Source: Bacteroidia bacterium
GTDB taxonomy: Bacteria > Bacteroidota > Bacteroidia > B-17B0 > Aurantibacillaceae
DNA length: 64,000 nucleotides
Reading direction: 5' to 3'
Assembly (NCBI GenBank): GCA_021740825.1
Contig: JAIOZA010000002.1
Location: forward strand, 62,001 to 126,000
In this document: positions 19,976 to 32,656 of the stretch, in pieces
Layout of the letters: the number at the start of each line of letters is the position of its first letter
Numbering within the stretch: position 1 is the stretch's first letter
The notes under the pieces: generated by a model
Told to the model about the DNA's origin: nothing
Database searches by the model: none
What the model saw: the letters and a program-made list of their open reading frames with translations, nothing else
Translations under genes and position numbers: made by a program

Positions 19976-20049
19976 TTTTGCCTTAAACTCAAAATGTTTT
20001 TTTTGTACTACACGCTATTATTCAAAATAGCACTTATACATAAATAGAG

Positions 20050-22125
<2,076 letters not shown>

Positions 22126-22152
22126 TTAAATTTGTAAGCAGAAATTAACAGG

Positions 22153-22554
22153 TTGAAAACTAAATTATTTAAAATAGTTATTTCATTGGTAGCCATCACC
22201 TACGTGTTTTCTACTATTGGTGTTTCTGTTATTTCGCATTACTGCGGAGGCGAGTTGGAAGAAGTAGCTTTGTTCTCAAAACCGACGTCTTGTTGCGGAG
22301 AAGATGAAAGTGAGATGGAAGATGGTTGTTGCAAAAACGAAATTGTACACGTTTTTTTTAAGGAAGATTTTACATTTCAAACTTTAATCAGCGACAGTAA
22401 ACCTCCTATTAGTCAACTGTTTATATTAATAGGTAATTCTATTTTTTTTTCTGAGCAAATTGTTTCAAAAACAATTTGCTTAATTAATAAAAAAACTCAT
22501 CCACCTAATCTTGTTCAACAAGATATTGTCATTACAAGCGTTTTATTAATTTGA
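22153..22554 (+). CDS. HYC_CC_PP family small secreted cysteine-rich protein
   Basis: ISHYCGGELEEVALFSKPTSCCGEDESEMEDGCCKNE motif set; TTG start. Confidence 0.8.
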   Translation: MKTKLFKIVISLVAITYVFSTIGVSVISHYCGGELEEVALFSKPTSCCGEDESEMEDGCCKNEIVHVFFKEDFTFQTLISDSKPPISQLFILIGNSIFFSEQIVSKTICLINKKTHPPNLVQQDIVITSVLLI

Positions 22555-22652
22555 TAAAGTCTCCCAATTCTTTAATTGGAGGATAAAATGGCTATGCTAT
22601 ATTGAATTATGTTCAGTGTAACGTTTAAATCAAATTTCTAAAAACTAAACCA

Positions 22653-22997
22653 ATGAAACTTATAATTATATTATTTTTAAGCTTAATTTTTTCTATAAAA
22701 ATTCAAGCACAATCTACCATCACAACTTCTACTATTTCTGTTAAAGGAAACTGCGGAGAATGCAAAGAGCGTATTGAAAATGCTGCAGATATTAAAGGTG
22801 TTAAAAACGACATTTGGAATGAAGAAACAAAAATACTAGCCGTTACTTATGATACAAAAAAGGTAACTCTTGAACAAATTGAAAAAGCAATTGCAAAAGC
22901 AGGTCATGAAACTGTTTCGCAAAAAGCAGATGATAGAGCTTATAACAAGCTTCCTTCTTGTTGTAAATATAAAACGCAAGACTGCGAGAAAAAATAA
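22653..22997 (+). CDS. Secreted heavy-metal-associated (HMA) domain protein
   Basis: Signal peptide; TISVKGNCGECKERIENA...IEKAIAKAGHET, HMA fold with CGEC metal site and extra C-terminal cysteines. Confidence 0.85.
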   Translation: MKLIIILFLSLIFSIKIQAQSTITTSTISVKGNCGECKERIENAADIKGVKNDIWNEETKILAVTYDTKKVTLEQIEKAIAKAGHETVSQKADDRAYNKLPSCCKYKTQDCEKK

Positions 22998-23002
22998 TAA
23001 CG

Positions 23003-25282
23003 ATGATAAAAAAGTTATTAGTAGTCCTTTTTGGACTTATTTGTGCTTGCCCTAATTTTGCTCAGGTAAAAGGAAAAGTGACAGAGGTTTCTTCTAGTAA
23101 GGACGCAATTGGATTGCCTGGTGTTACTATATTTTGGCTTAAGACTTCCATTGGTTCGACAACTGATACTAATGGACTATTTTCTATTTCTTCAACATCT
23201 GAAACCAACAAATTAGTTATTACTGCTATTGGTTATAAAAGTGATACGTTAGTTATAAAAGACACCACGAAATTTTTATCCATACGTTTAAAAGGCGGCG
23301 TAGATTTAACCGAAGTAGAGGTAATTTATGAATCAACTGGCACAGAGCTTTCTTATATGAATACAATTAAAGTGGAGACATTAAATGAACGTTCATTAAT
23401 GAAAGCAGCTTGTTGCAATTTATCGGAAAGTTTTGAAACCAATCCCAGCGTGGATGTAAATTTTGCGGATGCAGTTACAGGAACTAAACAAATTCAAATG
23501 CTAGGTTTATCCGGACAATATGCACAGATAACAAAAGAAAACATGCCTTACATGCGTGGCCTCGCCAATGGTTACGGTTTAAGTTTTATTCCCGGTACAT
23601 GGATACAATCAATTCAATTAAGCAAGGGAGCTGGATCAGTTATAAATGGTTACGAAAGTTTAACGGGTCAAATAAATACGGAACTTCAAAATCCGGAAAC
23701 ATCTGATAGGTTGAACTTTAACACCTATGTTAACCAAAACGCTCGTAATGAATATAACTTAAATGTGAAGCATCGTTTTAACGAAAAGTTTGCCATAGGA
23801 CTATTAACTCATGCAAATTTTAATCCATTAATGGAAGATATGAACCACGATGGTTTTTTAGATATACCAACTGGTAAACAATATAATGTGATGAATAAGT
23901 ATGCGTATAATTCAGGAAAAGGTTTTGAAGCGCAATTTGGAGGCGGCTATTTAGTTGACGAAAGAACAGGAGGTCAAATTCATTCTACAACACCTGACAC
24001 AATTGGTCACGGATTATCTCATAACAATACAGGCGCTAATAGTTTTCCACTTTATAAAATTGAAATAAAAAATAAAAAGTGGGAATTGTATAGTAAAACT
24101 GGTTTTGTCTTTCGTGATAAACCAGGAACAAGTATGGGTTTACAAATATCTTACTTAAATCATGATCAAAACAATTCCTATGGCTTTACTTCATATAAGG
24201 GGCTGCAAAAAACATTTTATGCTAATTATATATTTCAGGGAATTATTAAAACAACTGATAATACTTATAAACTTGGCGCTAGTTTCATGAATGATCAAGT
24301 AAATGAATCATATCAATTATTTAAATTTAATCGTGATGAAAAAGTAGGTGGCGCTTTTGCAGAATTTGCTCACAACAGTGGCGAAAAATTTAATATAATA
24401 GCAGGATTAAGAGCTGATTATCATAATTATTATGGACTGTTTTTTACACCAAGATTGCATTTAAGATATGCTTTCAATAAAAGTAAAACAGTATTTAGAT
24501 TAAGTGGTGGCAGAGCTTTGAAAACGGCTAATATTTTTGCGGAAAATACAGCATTAATGGCAACTTCCAGAGATTGGATTATTACAACAAGTGATTTAAA
24601 TATGCCTTACGGTTTAAAGCCTGAAACGGGTTGGAACTATGGATTAAATTTTACTCAAAAATTGAAACTGAATTTTAAAGATGCCTATATAACAGTTGAT
24701 ATATATCGCACTGATTTTACTCAACAAGTTGTTGTGGATGTAGATTATAATACGCAACAAGCTTTATTTTATAATTTAAATGGTCCATCTTTTTCAAATA
24801 CAGCTCAAATAGAATTTGGTTGGGAAATTCGTAAACGATTAAATATTAAAACCGCATACCGTTATGTGGATACAAAAGTAAGTTATAAAAATGGGCTGCT
24901 TCAAAAGGCACTAGTTTCAATTAACAGAGCCTTTGTAAATATATCCTACGAAACCAAAAGGAAGCATTGGCTATTTGATGCAACCTTGCAATTCAATGGT
25001 AAAAAACGTTTACCTCAAACATTTAATAATCCAAATGAATATCAACGCACTGAGTATTCTCCTGATTTTTATAATGTGTTAACTCAAATAACTTATATTA
25101 CAAAAATTAAAAAAGCTGATTTTAATATATATGTTGGTGCTGAAAATGCATTAGATTACAAACAGCAAAATCCAATCATAGCAAGTGATGCACCTTTTAA
25201 TAAATATTTTGATGCTAGTATGGTTTGGGGGCCTATTTACGGAAGAATGCTATACATTGGGTTGCGATTTAAGTTGAAGTAA
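23003..25282 (+). CDS. TonB-dependent outer-membrane receptor
   Basis: CarboxypepD_reg-like N-terminus, plug motif ...MRGLANGYGLSFIPGTWIQSIQLSKGAGSVINGYESLTGQINTEL, beta-barrel C-terminus. Confidence 0.92.
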   Translation: MIKKLLVVLFGLICACPNFAQVKGKVTEVSSSKDAIGLPGVTIFWLKTSIGSTTDTNGLFSISSTSETNKLVITAIGYKSDTLVIKDTTKFLSIRLKGGVDLTEVEVIYESTGTELSYMNTIKVETLNERSLMKAACCNLSESFETNPSVDVNFADAVTGTKQIQMLGLSGQYAQITKENMPYMRGLANGYGLSFIPGTWIQSIQLSKGAGSVINGYESLTGQINTELQNPETSDRLNFNTYVNQNARNEYNLNVKHRFNEKFAIGLLTHANFNPLMEDMNHDGFLDIPTGKQYNVMNKYAYNSGKGFEAQFGGGYLVDERTGGQIHSTTPDTIGHGLSHNNTGANSFPLYKIEIKNKKWELYSKTGFVFRDKPGTSMGLQISYLNHDQNNSYGFTSYKGLQKTFYANYIFQGIIKTTDNTYKLGASFMNDQVNESYQLFKFNRDEKVGGAFAEFAHNSGEKFNIIAGLRADYHNYYGLFFTPRLHLRYAFNKSKTVFRLSGGRALKTANIFAENTALMATSRDWIITTSDLNMPYGLKPETGWNYGLNFTQKLKLNFKDAYITVDIYRTDFTQQVVVDVDYNTQQALFYNLNGPSFSNTAQIEFGWEIRKRLNIKTAYRYVDTKVSYKNGLLQKALVSINRAFVNISYETKRKHWLFDATLQFNGKKRLPQTFNNPNEYQRTEYSPDFYNVLTQITYITKIKKADFNIYVGAENALDYKQQNPIIASDAPFNKYFDASMVWGPIYGRMLYIGLRFKLK

Positions 25283-25443
25283 TTTATACAAAAAAATTAA
25301 GGATTTAATTTTATTGAAATACTAATCAATTTCAATATTAAGAAGGACGTTATTGTTGTTAATAAAAAAGTTGATAAAATAAATTTAACAAATTTTAAGT
25401 GGCTTATTAATGCTGTATTTTTCAAGTAGCTAAAATTTGTCCT

Positions 25444-26694
25444 ATGAAAAAAGTTACTTTAAGCGAAAAAAAAATATCAAAAAATGATATTCCTCACACA
25501 AACAAAGATTTAAGTAAATCAAGTTTGCAGGACAAGCGAGCGATTTTTTTGCAAGACCACTTTAAAAATAACTCAAAAAATAGCGAGGCAAATGTACCTG
25601 CAAGATCAACTGATAATTCTGTACAATTTAACTTCACAAGTCCATACGAAATTGAGATTCTGAAATTAAAAGCAGAAATTGAAGATTTAAAAAAAGTTAC
25701 GAGTCAAGCTAATACTAAAAAAGATATTCAAACTGCTATGTCTGGTGTATTAGATAAAATACTTCCAGATTTTGTTCATGAAATTTCGTCACCAGTTAGC
25801 ATCTTAGATAATTCTTTAGAAAATTTATTATTTCAGTATAATAAAGTAATGAATACTTATACTGATTTGGTAAATAATGAAGGCACGAAAGATGCTGCAA
25901 TTTATATTTATCAATATACCCAGACCATCAGTCATTTTTTAGCAAATGTTAATCATAATCTTAAATTTAGAGAAAATAAAAAAGGATTAGTTTCTGAATT
26001 AAGTCGCTATAATTTTAAAAACACTCAACATGGAGCAGATCATTTAATGACTGCTGGTGTATTAAATATTGATGAAAAATTACATACAGTATTTAGTCAA
26101 GTAAGAGGAAATGAACTTTTTGATTTACTCATTTCTTTTATTTCGGTAAAACAGTCCTTTGCCATTTTAGAAACAGCCAAGTTTAAAAGTAAAAATTTAA
26201 TCGTTTCGATAAAGAATTACACAAATAGATCGTCACATTCTGTTGATGAAGTATTTAATTTAAAATCATCAATTGATTCGGCTTTAGTAATGGTTGGCCA
26301 CAGATTACGTTCTCGAAGATTTAACTTTTCATACGATGCCTCTTGCTTTATTAATGGAGATATAAAAAAACTATCTCACATTTGGATTAATTTACTCTCA
26401 AATGCTATAGAAGCTAGTAATTCAAATGGCGCAATAAATCTAAATGTGTTTGTTGAAAACGAAAATGTAGTAGTAACTGTTCAAGATGATGGTTCGGGAA
26501 TTACTGAAGAAAATTTAAAAAACATATACAAAGCAGACTTTACAACTAAATTAAATCAAGAGGGAATTGGCATGGGGCTTGACTTTTGCAAAAACTATTT
26601 AGAAAGTATTGATGCTACGATTGAGGTCATTTCTAAACCAGGTGATACAACTTTTACAGTTAGATTTTCAACATATGCAGACAGCATTAAATAA
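25444..26694 (+). CDS. Soluble sensor histidine kinase
   Basis: H-box HEISSPVSILDNSL, N-box WINLLSNAIEAS, G-boxes DDGSGIT and GIGMGLDFCK; no TM segment seen. Confidence 0.88.
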   Translation: MKKVTLSEKKISKNDIPHTNKDLSKSSLQDKRAIFLQDHFKNNSKNSEANVPARSTDNSVQFNFTSPYEIEILKLKAEIEDLKKVTSQANTKKDIQTAMSGVLDKILPDFVHEISSPVSILDNSLENLLFQYNKVMNTYTDLVNNEGTKDAAIYIYQYTQTISHFLANVNHNLKFRENKKGLVSELSRYNFKNTQHGADHLMTAGVLNIDEKLHTVFSQVRGNELFDLLISFISVKQSFAILETAKFKSKNLIVSIKNYTNRSSHSVDEVFNLKSSIDSALVMVGHRLRSRRFNFSYDASCFINGDIKKLSHIWINLLSNAIEASNSNGAINLNVFVENENVVVTVQDDGSGITEENLKNIYKADFTTKLNQEGIGMGLDFCKNYLESIDATIEVISKPGDTTFTVRFSTYADSIK

Positions 26695-27979
26695 TTTTCC
26701 ATTATCACCTATTGTTGAAATTGAATCTAGTTCAATGCAACATACTATATTAATTATTGATGATGATGCAAATTTGACACTTTCAATAAAAGAGAAATTA
26801 TATAATTTTCCAGAATATGATTTTGTAATTGAAATTGCAAATGATCCAATTGAAGGATTAGAACTGCTTAGTATTTTGCATACAGAAGGCGTTATTCCTT
26901 CTATAATTATTAGCGATTTATCAATGCCAAGTATGCAAGGTGATGATTTTTTAGAGGAATCTATGCGATATTTTCCAGATGCTAAAAAAATATTGATGTC
27001 TGGTAATCCTAATTTAGATGCTGTTGTTCATTCAGTTAATTCTGCTCATATTTTTAGAATGCTTACAAAGCCAATTCAAGAACTAGAGTTTCAATTAACC
27101 ATAAGCCAAGCCATTAAATCTATTGAACTTGATACCCAAGTTAATGAACTAAACCTTAAGTTGACGCACATTAATGCCAATTTAGAAAAAATTGTTGAAG
27201 AGAAGATATATGAACTAGCAGAAAAAAATCAACAGTTAACAGATAGTATTCATTACGCTGAATTAATTCAAAAATCGGTACTTTCATCAGAAAATGATTT
27301 CTCCGCAGATCTTCCTAATGCTTTTACGGTTATTTTTCCAAAAGATATTGTAAGTGGCGATTTTTTTTGGTACCACAACGATAATGACTATTTAAGTTAC
27401 TGTATAGCAGACTCAACTGGTCATGGGGTACCTGGTGCGTTTGTATCTTTACTTGCATACGGTGCGTTGCGTGAATCTTTTGAAAGTAATAAATTAGAAC
27501 GTGATTTAAGTTCCATAATTTGTAGTGCAAATAACCAATTTAAAAAGACTTTAAATTTTAATTTAAATAAAGATTCAGCTGAATTAGGCTATTTATTTTT
27601 TAATTGGAAAACATACGAATTAAAGTATTGTGGTTTTAAAACAACACTTTATGTTGTGCGCAAATCGGAGATACTAGAATTAAAAGGTTCTAAGATAATT
27701 TTTGGCTCTGAACATCTTGATAAAATGAATGATGATCATATTCAAAGTATGCAACTGATTCCTGGTGATACTATTTTTATGACCTCTGATGGTTACATCG
27801 ATCAATTTGGTGGAAGAGATAATAAAAAATTTGGGACCAAACGATTTAAATTGCTTATTTCTTTAATTGCTAATCATCATTACGCAAATCATCGCAACAT
27901 TTTTATTAAAGAATTTTTAAATTGGAAAGGTAATAATGAACAAACTGATGATGTAAGTGTTTTTGGACTTACTGTATAA
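26675..27979 (+). CDS. Response regulator with SpoIIE-type PP2C phosphatase domain
   Basis: Receiver ILIIDDDANL...IISDLSMPSMQGDDF...MLTKP, coiled coil, SpoIIE domain SGDFFWYHN...DSTGHGVPGAFVSLL. ATG at 26675 or 26735 preferred to the track start at 26609. Confidence 0.88.
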   Translation: MQTALNNFPLSPIVEIESSSMQHTILIIDDDANLTLSIKEKLYNFPEYDFVIEIANDPIEGLELLSILHTEGVIPSIIISDLSMPSMQGDDFLEESMRYFPDAKKILMSGNPNLDAVVHSVNSAHIFRMLTKPIQELEFQLTISQAIKSIELDTQVNELNLKLTHINANLEKIVEEKIYELAEKNQQLTDSIHYAELIQKSVLSSENDFSADLPNAFTVIFPKDIVSGDFFWYHNDNDYLSYCIADSTGHGVPGAFVSLLAYGALRESFESNKLERDLSSIICSANNQFKKTLNFNLNKDSAELGYLFFNWKTYELKYCGFKTTLYVVRKSEILELKGSKIIFGSEHLDKMNDDHIQSMQLIPGDTIFMTSDGYIDQFGGRDNKKFGTKRFKLLISLIANHHYANHRNIFIKEFLNWKGNNEQTDDVSVFGLTV

Positions 27980-27982
27980 AGA

Positions 27983-28123
27983 TTAGTGTTTTCTCTTTTT
28001 CTTATCGTGATTAAAACTTGGGCATGTTGCACATTTTTCTTTATGCTTGAATAGCGAACAGCTTGTAAGCAAGGTTGAAACTATTACAGATAATAAACTA
28101 ATTGAAATAAAATATTTTTTCAT
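27983..28123 (-). CDS. Small (46 aa) predicted lipoprotein, not in ORF track
   Basis: Reverse-strand translation MKKYFISISLLSVIVSTLLTSCSLFKHKEKCATCPSFNHDKKKRKH*; lipobox LTSC and CxxC. Confidence 0.75.
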   Translation of the reverse strand: MKKYFISISLLSVIVSTLLTSCSLFKHKEKCATCPSFNHDKKKRKH

Positions 28124-28156
28124 TAATATTTTTAAAATTTACAGTTATTTTTTTTA

Positions 28157-29131
28157 TTACTTTTTAGATTTCAAAAATCTAGCGTCAGTTAAAGATACTA
28201 AAAATGCAACTAAATCTTTTTTGTCTTGAACAGTTAATCCAAGAGGTTTTGCTAGTAATGAATCTCTATTTTTTGAATTATTTATAAAATCATCGGGGGT
28301 ATTATAATAATTGATTACATCCATTAATGTTCTAAACATCCCATTATGCATGTATGGTGATGTTAATGCAATGTTCCGTAAGCCAGAAACTTTAAATCTC
28401 CCAATATCCTCCGGATCTCGCGTTATTTTAAATCGTCCACTATCATTTAAATCTTTACCATTAAATAGGCCAATATTTCTAAAGTCATCATTTGTAAAAT
28501 CTGGACCAAAATGGCAATCAAAACACTTTCCTTTTACATTAAATATCTCTCTACCTCGCTTAGCCGAAGCAGAAAATTTAGTAGTATCGCTTGCATTCAT
28601 ATAACAATCAAAAGCCGAATTATTTGTTTCTAAAGTTCTTTCAAAACTAGCAATTGCATCTATTACAGATTTTTTATCAGCAGCATGTCCAAAAATTTTA
28701 ATAAAAAAAGTATTGTATTGAGCATGCTTATTTAATTTTTGAACAACAACAGAGAGTGGAATATCCATTTCAAGCGGATTTTCAATAGGACCTACCGCCT
28801 GCTCTTCCAAACTTTGCGACCTGCCATCCCAAAAATGAAAGTTACGCGCAGATTGATTCATGGCGCTAGGCGTGTTTCTTGCTCCTTTTAAACTATCTAT
28901 GCCAAAACTAAAAGGAGTATTATCTGCAAAAGCAAATTCTGGTTTATGACAAGAAGCGCAGCTGATTTTATTGTCACGAGATAAAATAGAATCAAAAAAT
29001 AACAACTCTCCCAACTCTTCAATAGTTGAGGGCTCCTTCAACTTAGTTTCTTTTGATTCTTTGCTACAGGAAATACAAATAATAAATAATACAATTAGAC
29101 TCAAATATTGTTTAGTGCAAAACATAAGCAA
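28157..29131 (-). CDS. Cytochrome-c peroxidase (di-haem, MauG family), predicted lipoprotein
   Basis: Two CxxCH motifs (CASCH, CFDCH), NTPSAMNQ, FWDGRSQSLEEQAVGPIENPLEM, CISC lipobox. Confidence 0.93.
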   Translation of the reverse strand: MLMFCTKQYLSLIVLFIICISCSKESKETKLKEPSTIEELGELLFFDSILSRDNKISCASCHKPEFAFADNTPFSFGIDSLKGARNTPSAMNQSARNFHFWDGRSQSLEEQAVGPIENPLEMDIPLSVVVQKLNKHAQYNTFFIKIFGHAADKKSVIDAIASFERTLETNNSAFDCYMNASDTTKFSASAKRGREIFNVKGKCFDCHFGPDFTNDDFRNIGLFNGKDLNDSGRFKITRDPEDIGRFKVSGLRNIALTSPYMHNGMFRTLMDVINYYNTPDDFINNSKNRDSLLAKPLGLTVQDKKDLVAFLVSLTDARFLKSKK

Positions 29132-29260
29132 ATATAAATTAGTAATGGCTTGTAATTAATAATTCTTTTACAAGTAAATAATCCTAATAATTAAAACAAT
29201 ATCTATTTTGAGAATTTCAAAAAAACTCAATGAGATAAAAAAATTCTTTTAAAAATACCT

Positions 29261-30496
29261 TTAATTGTAAGATTCAATGGTTTTTTTAATAATAGAAGCG
29301 CAATCTAAAATTTGCTCTTTAGTAATAACTAAGGGGGGAGCAAAACGAATAATGTCTCCGTGAGTTGGCTTAGCAAGCAAGCCATTTTCGGCTAATTTCA
29401 AACACACGTCCCACGCAGAAATTCCGTCTTTTTCTTTAATGATCATGGCATTCAACAACCCTTTTCCTCTCACTAAAGTTATTCTGTCAGATTGGATGGC
29501 TCTTAATTTTTCTCTAAACAATTCTCCTAATTTTTCCGCGTTATCAGCTAAATTTTCATCTTTTAAAACTTTTAATGCCTCAATAGCAACTACACAAGCC
29601 AAAGGATTTCCTCCATAGGTTGAACCATGCTCTCCTGGTTTAATATTTAGCATAATTTCATCATCACATAAAACAGCTGCAACAGGCAATACTCCGCCAC
29701 TCAAAGCTTTTCCTAAAATTAATATATCAGGACGAACTCCTTCATGATCACAAGCTAACATTTTACCAGTTCGCGCTAAGCCTGTTTGAACTTCATCTGC
29801 TATTAACAAAACATTATATTTTTCACATAATTCTTTTACGCCTTTTAAATATCCATAATCAGGAACAAGAACTCCCGCTTCGCCTTGTATTGGTTCAACC
29901 ATAAAAGCCGCAACATTTTTGTCTTCAAATGCCTTTTCTAATTTTTGCAAATTATTATATGGCACTACCTCAAAACCAGGCATAAAAGGACCAAATTTAT
30001 TAAAACTACTTGGATCTGTGCTGCTGGATATTGCTGCCATTGTCCTTCCCCAAAAATTACCTTCAGCAAAAATTATTTTTGCTTTATTATCCTCAATACC
30101 TTTTTTAACATAGCCCCACCTTCTTGCTAATTTAATAGCAGTTTCACCGCCTTCTACACCTGTATTCATAGGCAATACCTTGTCATATCCAAAATAATTG
30201 GTTATAAAATGCTCGTACTCACCTAGTACATTGTTATGAAAAGCTCTGGAAGTTAATGTCAGTTTTTTTGCTTGTTCTATAAGTGCCGCTATTATTCTTG
30301 GATGACAATGTCCCTGATTTACTGCGCTATAAGCCGATAAAAAATCGTAATACTGTTTACCATCAACATCCCAAACGTGAACGCCAAGGCCTTTTTCTAA
30401 AACCACAGGCAAAGGATGGTAGTTATGCGCCCCATGTTTATCTTCTAAATCTATTAAATATTGAGCTTTGGCTGATAAGTTCATTTCTGCAATCAT
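29261..30496 (-). CDS. rocD: Ornithine--oxo-acid transaminase
   Basis: [85 protein letters not shown]; start ATG at 30496 preferred. Confidence 0.94.
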   Translation of the reverse strand: MIAEMNLSAKAQYLIDLEDKHGAHNYHPLPVVLEKGLGVHVWDVDGKQYYDFLSAYSAVNQGHCHPRIIAALIEQAKKLTLTSRAFHNNVLGEYEHFITNYFGYDKVLPMNTGVEGGETAIKLARRWGYVKKGIEDNKAKIIFAEGNFWGRTMAAISSSTDPSSFNKFGPFMPGFEVVPYNNLQKLEKAFEDKNVAAFMVEPIQGEAGVLVPDYGYLKGVKELCEKYNVLLIADEVQTGLARTGKMLACDHEGVRPDILILGKALSGGVLPVAAVLCDDEIMLNIKPGEHGSTYGGNPLACVVAIEALKVLKDENLADNAEKLGELFREKLRAIQSDRITLVRGKGLLNAMIIKEKDGISAWDVCLKLAENGLLAKPTHGDIIRFAPPLVITKEQILDCASIIKKTIESYN

Positions 30497-30660
30497 GATA
30501 GTAAAATTTATATCTTGTAAAGATAAGATAAATGAAATTAAACTTAGCACGATTATACAAAAAAACAATTTGAGCAAATTACATATTCTATAACCTTTTT
30601 GTACCTATCTATTTTACACAATTTTTAGCTTTTTGATTAACAAATTTTAACAAGACTAAA

Positions 30661-31707
30661 ATGCCTGAAACCCCTACCATTACTAATTTTGTGACGAATT
30701 TATTAAACAAAAATATGGTAGTAGACATTAGAGAATTAAATGAGCGCATTCAGCGTGAAAGTGCGTTTGTAGATGTATTAACTTCTGAAATGAACAAAGT
30801 AATTGTGGGACAAAGCCACATGGTTGAGCGTTTGTTAATTGGTTTATTAAGTAACGGACATATTTTACTGGAAGGTGTTCCAGGTTTAGCAAAAACATTA
30901 GCCATTAATACCTTGGCAACTTGTATTGATGCTAAATTTAGCCGTATACAATTTACGCCTGATTTGTTGCCAGCCGATTTAATTGGTACCATGATTTACA
31001 ATCAAAAACAAGAGCAATTCTCTATTCGTAAAGGACCAATATTTGCAAACTTTGTTTTAGCTGATGAAATTAATCGTGCTCCGGCAAAAGTTCAATCGGC
31101 TTTATTAGAAGCCATGCAGGAAAAACAAGTAACGATTGGCGACGAAACTTTTAAACTTCCAAACCCGTTTTTAGTTTTAGCTACACAAAATCCAATTGAG
31201 CAGGAAGGAACTTATCCTTTACCAGAAGCTCAAATGGATCGTTTTATGTTAAAAGTGGTTATTTCTTATCCTACAAAAGAAGATGAACGTAAAGTAATTG
31301 CCGCTAATATTTCTCGTCAGGGAATGCCGAAAGCAAATATTGTTTTAAAACCCGAAGATATTTTAAATGCGCGTAACGTTGTAAAAGATGTTTACATGGA
31401 TGAGAAAATTGAGCGTTACATAGTTGACATTGTTTTTGCTACTCGTTTTCCTAAAGAATATAAATTAGAAAAATTTGCTCCTTTAATTTCTTACGGTGGT
31501 TCACCTCGTGCAAGTATAAACTTAGCTTTAGCGGCAAAGGCTTATGCATTTATTAAACGCAGAGGTTACGTTATTCCTGAGGATGTTCGTGCAGTTTGTT
31601 TAGATGTAATGCGTCACCGTATTGGTTTAACTTACGAGGCAGAAGCGGAAAACATTACAACTGAGCATATCATTAACGAATTATTAAACGCTGTTGAAGT
31701 TCCTTAA
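30661..31707 (+). CDS. MoxR family AAA ATPase
   Basis: GHILLEGVPGLAKTLA, LADEINRAPAKVQSALLEAMQE, ATQNPIEQEGTYPLPEAQ. Confidence 0.95.
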   Translation: MPETPTITNFVTNLLNKNMVVDIRELNERIQRESAFVDVLTSEMNKVIVGQSHMVERLLIGLLSNGHILLEGVPGLAKTLAINTLATCIDAKFSRIQFTPDLLPADLIGTMIYNQKQEQFSIRKGPIFANFVLADEINRAPAKVQSALLEAMQEKQVTIGDETFKLPNPFLVLATQNPIEQEGTYPLPEAQMDRFMLKVVISYPTKEDERKVIAANISRQGMPKANIVLKPEDILNARNVVKDVYMDEKIERYIVDIVFATRFPKEYKLEKFAPLISYGGSPRASINLALAAKAYAFIKRRGYVIPEDVRAVCLDVMRHRIGLTYEAEAENITTEHIINELLNAVEVP

Positions 31708-31789
31708 TTAGATTTTAGAAACAAGAGTTAAGAAGTAAGATTTAAAAAATCACTTCTTAAATCTTAAATCATATATCTTAAATCAAAAA

Positions 31790-32656
31790 ATGGAAACCAC
31801 CGAATTACTTAAAAAAGTAAGAAAAATAGAAATTAAAACTAAGGGTTTGAGTAACCAGATTTTTTCTGGTGAATATCACTCTGCGTTTAAAGGTCGTGGC
31901 ATGGCATTTAGTGAGGTGCGCGAATATACGCCTGGTGACGATGTAAGAACTATTGATTGGAATGTAACCGCTCGTTTAAGAACACCTTATGTAAAAGTTT
32001 TTGAAGAAGAGCGCGAGTTAAGCGTGATGATCTTAGTAGATGTAAGTGCCAGTGGAAAATTTGGAACGCAAAAACAATTTAAACAAGATTTAATTACAGA
32101 ATTATGTGCTGTAATTGCTTTTTCAGCTTCACAAAATAATGATAAAATTGGAGTGATATTTTTTAGTGACAAGATTGAGAAATTTATTCCGCCAAAAAAA
32201 GGCAAATCACATATTTTAAGAATCATACGAGAGCTTATAAATATTGAACCACAGCAAAAAGGAACAAATATTGAATTAGCTTTAAAATACTTAACTAATA
32301 TTATTAAAAAGAAAAGTATTACTTTTTTAATTTCTGATTTCAAAGATTCAAATTCGTATTCGGACGCAATGAAAATAGCCAATCGTAAACATGATTTAGT
32401 AGCTTTAAGAATTAACGATGTTCATGAAAATACTTTGCCCGATGTTGGTTTAATTAAACTAAAAGAGAACGAAACTGGAAAAATAATGTGGGTTGATACA
32501 AGCAATAAATCTTTTAGAAAACAATTAGAAATAAATGACTTAAAATTTGAAGCGCAATTAAAAGATACGTTTACAAAAAGTGGAGTTGATTATACAACCA
32601 TATTAACCCACGAAGGATATATTAAACCATTAATGACTTTATTTAAAAAGAGATAA
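31790..32656 (+). CDS. DUF58 domain-containing protein
   Basis: GRGMAFSEVREYTPGDDVRTIDWNVTARLRTPYVK signature; located directly after moxR. Confidence 0.93.
   Translation: METTELLKKVRKIEIKTKGLSNQIFSGEYHSAFKGRGMAFSEVREYTPGDDVRTIDWNVTARLRTPYVKVFEEERELSVMILVDVSASGKFGTQKQFKQDLITELCAVIAFSASQNNDKIGVIFFSDKIEKFIPPKKGKSHILRIIRELINIEPQQKGTNIELALKYLTNIIKKKSITFLISDFKDSNSYSDAMKIANRKHDLVALRINDVHENTLPDVGLIKLKENETGKIMWVDTSNKSFRKQLEINDLKFEAQLKDTFTKSGVDYTTILTHEGYIKPLMTLFKKR

Noticed and set aside
22558-22590. Small hairpin CTCCCAATT/AATTGGAG after the HYC_CC_PP gene as a terminator
   Set aside because: Bulged short stem without a T-tract, and the downstream genes look co-transcribed; insufficient support.
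28047-28229. 60-aa plus-strand ORF
   Set aside because: Overlaps the better supported reverse-strand lipoprotein and the end of the peroxidase gene; low-complexity F/Y-rich translation.
31987-32382. 131-aa minus-strand ORF inside the DUF58 gene
   Set aside because: Antisense to a conserved DUF58 protein.
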